Source of the DNA: an uncultured Lachnospiraceae bacterium
GTDB lineage: Bacteria > Bacillota > Clostridia > Lachnospirales > Lachnospiraceae
Reading direction: 5' to 3'
Assembly: GCA_947626395.1 (NCBI GenBank)
Contig: CANQRU010000015.1
Location: forward strand, 1 to 64,000
DNA length: 64,000 nucleotides
The notes under the pieces are model-generated. The model was not told where the DNA came from, ran no database searches, and saw only the letters and a list, made by a program, of their open reading frames with translations. Positions 33,021-41,098 of this stretch are shown one piece after another. A program made the translations under genes and the position numbers. Every line of letters begins with the position of its first letter. Position 1 is the stretch's first letter.

Positions 33021-35132
33021 ATGAAGCAGTTTAAGGTGTTGGTCGGCGAACAGGGGAACTGCCCCATGGGACTTACTGCGGCGAAGAACCGGCTGTACGC
33101 GTCTGTGATCTGGCCGGGCGAAAGCTGCAGTCTGCTGCTCTTTAAGCGCGGTGAGGAGGAACCGTGGCAGACCATTTCCATGGATCCGCGGGAGCGGATG
33201 GGAGATGTCTGGCGGGTGGCATTGGAATATACCGGGACGCTTCCGCGGGACCTGGAGTATTGCTTTGAGGTGGACGGGCAGCGGATGGCGGATCCCTGCG
33301 GGCGCGCCATGCGCGGCTGGGAAGACTGGGGCGAGCCGGAGCATATGAAGCGGCTTCTGCGTTCGCCGGTGAAGATCGATGATTTCGACTGGGAGGATGA
33401 CCGGCGGCCGGAGATCCCGATGGAGGACTGTGTGATCTACCGCGTGCATACGCGTGGATTTACGAAGCACAACACCTCCGGCGTGCGGGACAAGGGGACG
33501 TTTTCCGCGGTCGCCCGGAAGATCCCGTATATGAAGGAACTGGGCGTTACCACGGTGGAACTGATGCCGGTGACAGAGTTTCAGGAGGTCATTACGCAGG
33601 ACGGACAGGGGCCGTTTACGCGGACCACGTTTACCGGGCGGCTGAATTACTGGGGATATGCGGACGGTTTTTATTTCGCGCCGAAGGCGGCTTACAGCGC
33701 CGGGAAACGCAAGGATCCGGTGCGGGAACTGAAGAGCCTGGTGAAGGAACTGCATGCAAACGGCATGGAACTGGTGATCGAGCTGTTCTTTAACGGTACA
33801 GAGAGCTCGTCGTTCGTGCTGGACGTGGTGCGCTACTGGGTGAAGGAATTCCATCTGGACGGCGTCCATTTGGTGGGAAATGTACCGGCGGGGCTGGTCG
33901 GCGGCGATCCGTATTTAAGCGATGTGAAACTGTTTGCCAACGGCTGGGACGGCGTGAACGGGGCCGGATGGCGGCAGCGGAAATATATTGGAATTCCGAT
34001 GAAAGATGACGGCGGTTTGACGCCGGGCGGTATGCGTCCGGCGGTTAAAGCCGCGGCGGGATCCGGGAAGACATCGGCTGAAACTGCGGAGAAACAGCCG
34101 CCGAAATCGCTGGATTTCCATATTCCCGGTCCGGGCAGTACCCCGGCTTATGCTTCATCTCCTGCGCTGCGCGGTCTGTCCCGACGCCTTGTGGAATACA
34201 ACGACGGCTTTGAGCAGGATATGCGGCGTTTCCTGAAGGGCGACGAGGGGATGCTCCGAACGGTCATGGACCGCATCATCCGGAATCCGAAGGATATGGG
34301 TGTCGTCAATTACATGGCCCACACCAACGGCTTCACGCTGATGGACATGGTCTCCTACGACCGCAAGCACAACGAGGCCAACGGCGAGAACAATCAGGAC
34401 GGCACGGATTATAACCTGAGCTGGAACTGCGGCGAGGAAGGTCCGACCCGCAAAAAGAAGATCGCAGATCTCCGCCGGAAACAGCTGCGCAACGCATTTC
34501 TCCTGCTGTTCTTAAGCCAGGGGACGCCGCTTCTCACATCCGGCGACGAGTTCGGTCATACCAAGGGCGGCAACAACAACTCCTATTGTCAGGATAACGC
34601 GGTTTCCTGGCTCAACTGGAGCCAGCTGCGGAGCAATAAAGCGATCTATGAATTCGCGAAGCAGGCTATCGCTTTCCGGAAGGCCCATCCGGTGCTTCAT
34701 ATGGCGGAGCAGCCGAAGCTGATGGACCATCTGGCCTGCGGCTGCCCGGATGTGTCGTTCCACGGCGTCAAGGCCTGGTATCCGGAATTTGAGCATTTCC
34801 GGCGGCAGCTGGGCGTGCTGTACTGCGGATCGTACGGGAAGAAGGCGGACGGCAGCCCGGACGATACCATTTTCGTCATGTACAATATGCACTGGGAGCC
34901 GTGTGAGTTCGCCATGCCGAATCTGCCGAAGGACCGGCAGTGGTTCGCGGCCATGGATACGGCCCGGAAGGACGTGAACGGCTTCTGGGCGCCGGGTGAG
35001 GAGCCGCGCCTGGAGGATCAGAAGACGTATCCGGTGGCGGCGCGGTCCATCGTGGTGCTGATCGGCAAGACGGCGGAGGCGGAGCCGGCGCCGAAGGCGA
35101 AGCGGAAGTCACAGACGGCGGAGACCAAATGA
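33021..35132 (+). CDS. GlgX-like GH13 protein lacking catalytic residues (predicted pseudoenzyme)
   Basis: This is a 703-residue protein with the full glycogen-debranching (GlgX/isoamylase) layout: an N-terminal beta-sandwich (about 1-120), a (beta/alpha)8 barrel and a C-terminal beta domain. Family landmarks such as KHNEANGENNQDGTDYN and GGNNNSYCQDN are kept. All four GH13 signature regions are altered. The nucleophile motif DGFRFD reads DGVHLV (Val285), the acid/base motif KLIAEPWD reads KLFANGWD (Asn307), and AHDGFTL reads AHTNGFTL (Thr435-Asn436). In region I the Asp and His are Glu254 and Gly259. The insert normally following region I is missing, and a low-complexity stretch fills about 330-380. 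It probably binds glycogen without cutting it. AAGGAGAA precedes the ATG. Confidence 0.85.
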   Translation: MKQFKVLVGEQGNCPMGLTAAKNRLYASVIWPGESCSLLLFKRGEEEPWQTISMDPRERMGDVWRVALEYTGTLPRDLEYCFEVDGQRMADPCGRAMRGWEDWGEPEHMKRLLRSPVKIDDFDWEDDRRPEIPMEDCVIYRVHTRGFTKHNTSGVRDKGTFSAVARKIPYMKELGVTTVELMPVTEFQEVITQDGQGPFTRTTFTGRLNYWGYADGFYFAPKAAYSAGKRKDPVRELKSLVKELHANGMELVIELFFNGTESSSFVLDVVRYWVKEFHLDGVHLVGNVPAGLVGGDPYLSDVKLFANGWDGVNGAGWRQRKYIGIPMKDDGGLTPGGMRPAVKAAAGSGKTSAETAEKQPPKSLDFHIPGPGSTPAYASSPALRGLSRRLVEYNDGFEQDMRRFLKGDEGMLRTVMDRIIRNPKDMGVVNYMAHTNGFTLMDMVSYDRKHNEANGENNQDGTDYNLSWNCGEEGPTRKKKIADLRRKQLRNAFLLLFLSQGTPLLTSGDEFGHTKGGNNNSYCQDNAVSWLNWSQLRSNKAIYEFAKQAIAFRKAHPVLHMAEQPKLMDHLACGCPDVSFHGVKAWYPEFEHFRRQLGVLYCGSYGKKADGSPDDTIFVMYNMHWEPCEFAMPNLPKDRQWFAAMDTARKDVNGFWAPGEEPRLEDQKTYPVAARSIVVLIGKTAEAEPAPKAKRKSQTAETK

Positions 35133-35156
35133 AAACAGAATCGGGAGACATTTACC

Positions 35157-36254
35157 ATGAAGAAATATGATTACGTCATCGTCGGAGCCGGCCTTTTCGC
35201 CGGCGTGTGGGCCTATATGGCCAGGCAGGCGGGAAAGACCTGCCTGGTGGTGGAGAAGAGAGATCATCTGGGCGGCAATATCTACTGCGAGGATGTGGAG
35301 GGGATCCATGTCCACAAGTACGGCGCCCACATTTTCCATACGAGCAGCCGGCAGGTCTGGGATTTCGTGAACAGCCTGGCCGAGTTCAACCGCTACACCA
35401 ACAGCCCGGTGGCCAATTACAAGGGCGAGATGTACAATATGCCTTTCAATATGAATACCTTCAGCAAGATGTGGGGGATCTCCACGCCGCAGCAGGCGCG
35501 GGCCATCATCGACGAGCAGAAGGGCAGCGTCGCCGGCGAGCCGCGGAACCTGGAGGAGCAGGCGATCAGCCTGGTGGGCCGCGACATCTACGAGAAGCTG
35601 GTCAAGGGCTACACCGAGAAGCAGTGGGGCCGCGACTGTAAGGATCTGCCGGCGTTCATCATCAAGCGCCTGCCGGTCCGCTATACCTACGACAACAATT
35701 ATTTCAACGATCTCTACCAGGGAATCCCCATCGGAGGTTACAATGTGATCGTGGAGAAGCTGTTTGCGGGCTGCGACGTGGAACTGGGCGTGGATTATCT
35801 GGAGAACCGGGAGAAGTACGACGCGCTGGGAGAAACCGTGGTCTATACCGGCACGATTGATTCTTACTACGGCTATCGCTATGGCAAGCTGGAATACCGC
35901 AGCCTGCGGTTCGAGTCGGAGGTTCTGGATACGGACAATTACCAGGGCGTGGCCGTGGTCAATTACACAGACCGGGAGACGCCGTACACCCGCGTCATCG
36001 AGCACAAGCATTTCGAGTTCGGGACCCAGCCGAAGACGGTGATCACCCGCGAGTATCCGGCGACCTGGCAGGAGGGCATGGAGCCCTACTATCCGGTCAA
36101 TGACGCGCAGAACCAGGAGCTTTACGCGAAATATGCGAAGCTCGCGGCGGAAGAGAAGAATGTGATCTTCGGCGGACGGCTGGCGGAGTATAAATATTAT
36201 GATATGGACAAGGTGATCGAGTCCGCCATGAAGCGGGCGGCGGAGAGGATCTGA
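35157..36254 (+). CDS. glf: UDP-galactopyranose mutase
   Basis: This 365-residue flavoenzyme converts UDP-galactopyranose to UDP-galactofuranose for surface glycans. The FAD-binding start is VIVGAGLFAG, followed by GGNIYCED and the HKYGAHIFHT active-site region. Conserved Arg residues lie in KRLPVRYTYD. It opens the polysaccharide locus, 24 bases after the GH13-like gene, and predicts a galactofuranose-containing polymer. Confidence 0.96.
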   Translation: MKKYDYVIVGAGLFAGVWAYMARQAGKTCLVVEKRDHLGGNIYCEDVEGIHVHKYGAHIFHTSSRQVWDFVNSLAEFNRYTNSPVANYKGEMYNMPFNMNTFSKMWGISTPQQARAIIDEQKGSVAGEPRNLEEQAISLVGRDIYEKLVKGYTEKQWGRDCKDLPAFIIKRLPVRYTYDNNYFNDLYQGIPIGGYNVIVEKLFAGCDVELGVDYLENREKYDALGETVVYTGTIDSYYGYRYGKLEYRSLRFESEVLDTDNYQGVAVVNYTDRETPYTRVIEHKHFEFGTQPKTVITREYPATWQEGMEPYYPVNDAQNQELYAKYAKLAAEEKNVIFGGRLAEYKYYDMDKVIESAMKRAAERI

Positions 36255-36288
36255 GCGCCGCATATTGAAGAACCCAGGAGGTCGTTCC

Positions 36289-37290
36289 ATGAACATCGTC
36301 TACGCGTCCAACGATAATTACGCCAGGCATCTGGCGGTATCCATGCTTTCCGTCTTCGACCGCAACCGCCGCGCGCGGCAGATCACGGTCTATGTGATCG
36401 CTATCGGGCTTAGCGGAGAGAGCCGCACGCGTCTGGAATCTATCGCGGCGCAGTACGGACGGGAGCTGTATTTCCTGGAGCTGGCGGATATCGAGGGACA
36501 GTTTACCGGCGGCGTAGATACCGGCGGCTTCGACATCAGTACGCTGGGACGGCTCTTTGTGGGACGGCTTCTGCCGGAGGACGTGGACCGGGTGCTGTAT
36601 CTCGACTGCGATACCGTGGCGGCGCAGCCGCTGATGGAACTGTGGCGCACCGATCTGCGGGGAAATGTGCTCGGCGCTGTCATGGAGCCGACGATCTACC
36701 GGAAGGTCCGGCAGGAGATCGGTCTGGCGCCGGGAGAGCCGTATTTCAATGCCGGCGTGCTTCTGATCGACCTGAAGCGCTGGCGGCAGACGGAGGCGGA
36801 GCGCAGGCTTCTGGAATTTTACCGGGAGAAGGGCGGCAATCTGTTCGCCTGCGACCAGGACGTGATCAACGGCGTTCTGAAAGGGCGTATCCGGATGCTT
36901 CCGCCAAAGTATAATTTCTTTCCCAATTACCGGTATTTCCGGTATGCGGATCTGGTGAAGCACGAGCCGGCCTACGCGGCGGTGAAGAAGGAAGAATTCG
37001 CGGAGGCCGGGAGGCACCCGGTGATCATTCATTACGCGGGGGATGAGCGGCCCTGGTACGCGGGCAATCTGAACCATTATCGGAAGGCCTATGAACATTA
37101 TCTGGCTCTGACGCCCTGGGCGGGGACACCGAAAGAGGAAGGGCGGAGGCTCTATCTGTTCGCGTATCATATGATGGATTATCTGACGGTGGTATGTCCC
37201 GCGGCCCGCTGGCTCATCAGCAGGATGCTGGGGATGCGGGCCGTCGAGGCGCGCGGGAAGAAGAAAACCGACAGTTGTGAGGGAAAATGA
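36289..37290 (+). CDS. Glycosyltransferase family 8
   Basis: This 333-residue retaining glycosyltransferase starts MNIVYASNDNYARHLAVSM. The metal-binding motif is YLDCDTV, with a second metal site in FNAGVLLIDL and HYAG near the C-terminus. GT8 members use UDP-glucose or UDP-galactose. AGGAGG precedes the ATG at 36289. It probably adds one sugar of the repeat unit encoded by this locus. Confidence 0.92.
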   Translation: MNIVYASNDNYARHLAVSMLSVFDRNRRARQITVYVIAIGLSGESRTRLESIAAQYGRELYFLELADIEGQFTGGVDTGGFDISTLGRLFVGRLLPEDVDRVLYLDCDTVAAQPLMELWRTDLRGNVLGAVMEPTIYRKVRQEIGLAPGEPYFNAGVLLIDLKRWRQTEAERRLLEFYREKGGNLFACDQDVINGVLKGRIRMLPPKYNFFPNYRYFRYADLVKHEPAYAAVKKEEFAEAGRHPVIIHYAGDERPWYAGNLNHYRKAYEHYLALTPWAGTPKEEGRRLYLFAYHMMDYLTVVCPAARWLISRMLGMRAVEARGKKKTDSCEGK

Positions 37291-37357
37291 GATCCCGCGG
37301 CCGTCTTGGGACGGGACGCGGCTGAAAGCGCAGCGGATCCGAAGGAGAAGGAAGAAC

Positions 37358-39517
37358 ATGGGTATGGGAGAAGGAAAAACGATAGAAGTGCTTCTGGCCT
37401 CCTGCAACGGAGAAAAATACATCCGGCAGCAGATGGATTCGATCCTGGATCAGAGTATTCCGGGACTGCGGATCCTTGTATCCGACGACGGTTCGAAGGA
37501 CAGAACGGTGGAGATCCTGCGGCAGTACGCGGCGGAATATCCGGGACAGGTGGCGCTGCTGGAAGAGGATGCGGACGCGCGCGCGAATCGCGGCGGAATT
37601 CCCGGCGGGCACGGGAAAGCCGCTGCGGTTCCCGCGCCAGACAGGCATACCGCTGCGGTTCCCGCGCCAGACAGGCATACCGCTGCGGTTCCCGCGCCCG
37701 CCGGGAATTTTTTTCGTCTGCTGGCAAATGCGGACGCGGATTATGTGCTCTTAAGCGATCAGGACGATGTGTGGCTGCCTGAGAAGGCGGAGCGCCTTTT
37801 GGAACGGCTCCGGGGGATCGAGGGCAAGGACGGTGCCGTACCGGCGCTGGTTTTCTCGGACATGGAGGTCGTGGACGAGGGGCTGAACCGGATCGCGCCC
37901 AGCTTCTTCGCTTACGCGCACTGCGACCCTAAGCGGCTGACGCTTTCGGAGATCCTGGCGGAAAATCCGGTGACCGGCGGCGCGCTGATGATGAACCGCG
38001 AGCTTCTTGAACTTGTGCGCGTAACGCCGCGCGCCTGTTTCATGCACGACTGGTGGATCGCGCTCTGCGCGGCCTGCTTCGGGAGGATTTCCTGCGTGAG
38101 GGAAGCCTTGTCCCTTTACCGGCAGCACGGCGCCAATGTCATCGGTGCCAGACCGTCCGGCAGCCTCAGGGAAATGGCGGAGCGGCCGGCCCGGCAGGCG
38201 CAGGTGGAAGAGAACTACCGGCGGATGTTTGCCCAGGCGGAGGCGTTTCTGGAAATGTATGAGGAACGGCTGACGAATGCGCAGAAGCTTACGCTGAAAG
38301 CCTGGACCGGACTGCCCGCGCAGACGCCGGCGGGACGATGGAAGATAATCCGGAAGTATCATTTTTATAAAAGCTCGCCTTTGCAGACGCTGGCGATGTG
38401 CGTGACGGTGCCGCGGCGGGTGGGGATGGAGCTTCCGGCCGGCGGCGCCAGTATGACTGAACTTCCGGCTGGCGGCGCCGGTATGACTGATCTTTCGGCT
38501 GGGTGCTCCGGTACGACTGATATTCCGGCCGGCGGCGCCGGTATGACAGGCGCGACGGCCTGTGTGATCGTGAATTACAACGACGCGGAGACGGCGGCCG
38601 GACTGGCAGGACGGATCGCGGGCTACCGATCGCTGGACTATATTGTTCTGGTGGACAACGCTTCCACGGACGATTCCTATGAACGTCTGAAGATGCTTGA
38701 AGGCGGGAAGATCACCGTGATCCGCGCGGAGAAAAACGGCGGGTACGGCGCGGGCAATAACCTGGGCGTCCGCTATGCGGCGCAGCGGCTGGGGGCCGCG
38801 CGGGTGCTGATCGCCAATCCGGACGTGTTGTTCACGGACCGGTGCGTCAGAAGCCTGTGCCGGATCCTTGCGCGGCATCCGGAGGCGGGCGTCGCTGCCG
38901 CCGTTATGAGGAACGGAAATGCGGATGCGCCGCTTTCGCCGCAGAACGCATGGCGGCTCCACGGTTTCGTGGGAGAGCTGCTTTATATGGGGCCGGTCAG
39001 CCGGCGGGTCTTTCGGGACCGGCTTTATTATCCTGCGTCTTACTATAAAAAGCATGCCGATATCTGCCGTACGGAGAGACAAAGCAAATCAACGGCGTAT
39101 TCAAAGAACAGGACGGCGGTTTACGCGGATGTGGTTCACGGTTCCATGCTGATGGTGGACGCGGCGGCGTTTCTGGCCTGCGGCGGTTATGACGAGGGGA
39201 TTTTCCTGTATCAGGAGGAGATGGTCCTGGGCCGCCGCATGAAGGCAGCCGGGCGCCGCACGGTGCTTCTGCTGAAGGAATCCTATATTCACCAGGATTC
39301 GGTTTCCATCAGCAAATCCATTTCCGACGCGCTCCGGCGCCAGCGCCTGCGGGAGCAGAGCGTGATGTACTATATGGAACATTATCTGGGGATCGGGCCG
39401 GCGCGGAAGGTACTGGCGAAGATCTGGTTCGCGGTGATCCGGCTGGAGACGCGGATCTACCTGTGGTATAAGAATTTGTGTCAGAAGACGAAACGGGGTG
39501 GGACAGTTGCCGGTTGA
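37358..39517 (+). CDS. Bifunctional glycosyltransferase, two GT2 domains joined by tandem-repeat linker
   Basis: This is a 719-residue fusion. GT2 domain 1 (about 7-340) has SDDGSKD and LSDQDDVWLPEKAE. GT2 domain 2 (about 400-710) starts ACVIVNYND, with VDNASTDDS and ANPDVLF, a rhamnosyltransferase-like pattern. Domain 1 is interrupted after its third strand by an insertion with three copies of AAVPAPDRHT. The two domains are joined by four 10-residue repeats of the type LPAGGAGMT. AAGGAG lies 10 bases before the ATG at 37358; an ATG at 37364 is possible. The fusion would add two sugars in sequence. Confidence 0.9.
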   Translation: MGMGEGKTIEVLLASCNGEKYIRQQMDSILDQSIPGLRILVSDDGSKDRTVEILRQYAAEYPGQVALLEEDADARANRGGIPGGHGKAAAVPAPDRHTAAVPAPDRHTAAVPAPAGNFFRLLANADADYVLLSDQDDVWLPEKAERLLERLRGIEGKDGAVPALVFSDMEVVDEGLNRIAPSFFAYAHCDPKRLTLSEILAENPVTGGALMMNRELLELVRVTPRACFMHDWWIALCAACFGRISCVREALSLYRQHGANVIGARPSGSLREMAERPARQAQVEENYRRMFAQAEAFLEMYEERLTNAQKLTLKAWTGLPAQTPAGRWKIIRKYHFYKSSPLQTLAMCVTVPRRVGMELPAGGASMTELPAGGAGMTDLSAGCSGTTDIPAGGAGMTGATACVIVNYNDAETAAGLAGRIAGYRSLDYIVLVDNASTDDSYERLKMLEGGKITVIRAEKNGGYGAGNNLGVRYAAQRLGAARVLIANPDVLFTDRCVRSLCRILARHPEAGVAAAVMRNGNADAPLSPQNAWRLHGFVGELLYMGPVSRRVFRDRLYYPASYYKKHADICRTERQSKSTAYSKNRTAVYADVVHGSMLMVDAAAFLACGGYDEGIFLYQEEMVLGRRMKAAGRRTVLLLKESYIHQDSVSISKSISDALRRQRLREQSVMYYMEHYLGIGPARKVLAKIWFAVIRLETRIYLWYKNLCQKTKRGGTVAG
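37621..37698 (+). repeat. 30-bp in-frame tandem repeat in GT2 domain 1
   Basis: Two identical 30-bp units (37621-37650, 37651-37680) and an 18-bp partial third encode AAVPAPDRHT copies. They sit in a loop where GT2 enzymes normally have a few residues. Confidence 0.97.
38429..38548 (+). repeat. Four degenerate 30-bp repeats in the inter-domain linker
   Basis: Units of 30 bp at 38429, 38459, 38489 and 38519 encode ELPAGGASMT, ELPAGGAGMT, DLSAGCSGTT and DIPAGGAGMT. Unit 3 is the most diverged. Confidence 0.95.
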
Positions 39518-40961
39518 GACGGAGATGAAAGGCAAGATCGTAAAGGGGCTCTTCTGGAAGCTGCTGGAGAACGGCGGCGCCCAGGGGCTCCAGTTTGTAG
39601 TGGCCATTCTTCTCGCAAGGCTTCTGACGCCGGCTGAGTACGGCCTGGTGGGGATCGTTATGATCTTCATCGTCATCGCCAACGCGATCGTCCAGAACGG
39701 TTTCAGCACGGCGCTGATCCAGAAGAAGAATTCCGATGAGACGGATTTCTCTTCCGTTTTCTATTTCGGCCTGGCGCTTGCCGCCGTGATGTATACGCTG
39801 TTGTATCTTGCAGCCCCGGCTGTCAGCCGTTTCTATGAGAATCCGATCCTCTGTCCGATCCTTCGCGTTCTGGGGATCGTGCTGTTCCCCGGTTCCGTCA
39901 TCTCTGTCCAGACAGCCTATGTGTCCCGGAAAATGGAATTCCGTGGTCTTTTTATCGCGACCATGGCCGCGGTCGTGGTTTCCGGCGCGGTCAGTATCAC
40001 GATGGCGTACAGCGGTTTTGGGGCGTGGGCGATGGTCGGCCAGCAGATCGTCTATTATCTGGTGCTGATGCTGGGATTGTTCGCGGTAGTCAGCTGGAAA
40101 CCGCGGTTCCTGTTTTCTCTCGGGCGCGTCCGGGGAATGCTGGCCTTCGGCTGGAAGCTTCTGGCGGCGTCGCTTCTGGATACGCTGTTTAATAACCTTT
40201 ACGGCCTGATCATAGGCAAGATCTATAATGAGGAACTGCTGGGGGCTTATAACCGGGGCGACCAGTTCCCCAAACTGATCGTCAGCAACCTGGGAGCGGC
40301 GATTCAGTCGGTGCTGCTGCCGGCGTTTTCGGCGCAGCAGGACAATATGGCGCAGGTGCGGAGCATGGTGCGGCGGGCGATCCGCGTCAGTTCATTTCTG
40401 GTGCTGCCGATGCTGTTCGGCCTTTTCGCGGTGGCGGATACACTGGTGCTGGCGCTTCTGGGCGAGAAATGGCTGATCTGCGTGCCGTATCTGCGGATCA
40501 TGTGCATTTCCTATTCGTTCTGGCCGATTCACATCACCAACCTTCAGGCCATCAATGCGTTGGGCCGCAGCGACGTGTTTCTGAAACTGGAAGTGCTGAA
40601 GAAGATCGTCAGCCTGATCGGGCTCCTGATCGGAATCCGTTACAGTCCGGTGATCATGGTATCCATCAAGGCGGTCAGTGATTTCCTGAGCGTGTTTATC
40701 AATGCGTGGCCGAACCGGAAGCTTCTGGGGTACAGCATCCGCAGCCAGTGGATGGATATCCTGCCGTCAGCTCTTCTTTCGGCAGTCATGTGCGGCGTGG
40801 TCCTGGGGCTGGGTCTTCTGCTGCCCGCGGCCGGCGTGTGGCTCCGGCTTCTGCTGCAGATCGCGGCCGGCGCGGCGGTCTATGTCGTTCTGGCGTGGAT
40901 CTTCCGGCTGGAGACTTTTCGGTATCTGGAAGAGACGCTCCTCCGGTTTTTCAGAGCATAA
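39498..40961 (+). CDS. Polysaccharide flippase (Wzx/MATE-like), first of two
   Basis: This 487-residue transporter has about 14 hydrophobic segments and the pattern of lipid-linked oligosaccharide flippases (KGLFWKLLENGGAQGLQFVVAILLARLL, YNRGDQFPKL). It would move lipid-linked repeat units across the membrane. The start is unclear: GTG at 39498 or TTG at 39507 have GGGGTGG upstream and overlap the preceding gene, while ATG at 39525 fits the family start but has its GGAG too close. Coupling to the preceding fusion glycosyltransferase is likely. Confidence 0.9.
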   Translation: MGQLPVETEMKGKIVKGLFWKLLENGGAQGLQFVVAILLARLLTPAEYGLVGIVMIFIVIANAIVQNGFSTALIQKKNSDETDFSSVFYFGLALAAVMYTLLYLAAPAVSRFYENPILCPILRVLGIVLFPGSVISVQTAYVSRKMEFRGLFIATMAAVVVSGAVSITMAYSGFGAWAMVGQQIVYYLVLMLGLFAVVSWKPRFLFSLGRVRGMLAFGWKLLAASLLDTLFNNLYGLIIGKIYNEELLGAYNRGDQFPKLIVSNLGAAIQSVLLPAFSAQQDNMAQVRSMVRRAIRVSSFLVLPMLFGLFAVADTLVLALLGEKWLICVPYLRIMCISYSFWPIHITNLQAINALGRSDVFLKLEVLKKIVSLIGLLIGIRYSPVIMVSIKAVSDFLSVFINAWPNRKLLGYSIRSQWMDILPSALLSAVMCGVVLGLGLLLPAAGVWLRLLLQIAAGAAVYVVLAWIFRLETFRYLEETLLRFFRA

Positions 40962-40973
40962 TAAGTTCTTTCG

Positions 40974-41022
40974 CATGGAAATACGGGCAGGGCGTCACCG
41001 GCGCCCTGCCTTCATGGAAATA
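40974..41022. repeat. Dispersed intergenic hairpin repeat, copy 3
   Basis: GGCAGGGCG / CGCCCTGCC arms are flanked on both sides by CATGGAAATA (40974-40983 and 41013-41022). This is the most complete copy and suggests the full unit includes both flanks. Confidence 0.75.
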
Positions 41023-41023
41023 A

Positions 41024-41051
41024 AAGAAGCCGTCCGCGTGGACGGCTTCTT
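41024..41051. terminator. Terminator for the convergent L,D-transpeptidase gene
   Basis: A 12-bp stem AAGAAGCCGTCC / GGACGGCTTCTT with loop GCGT. On the minus strand it is followed by a TTTTATTT tract; on the plus strand the tail is weaker. Confidence 0.8.
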
Positions 41052-41098
41052 AAAATTACGTCGGGAATAGGATCTGTTCGGAAACAGATATTTGCAGC

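Noticed and set aside
37621..37698. Possible CRISPR-like repeats of 30 bp
   Set aside because: There are no spacers between units and the array is in frame within a glycosyltransferase gene.
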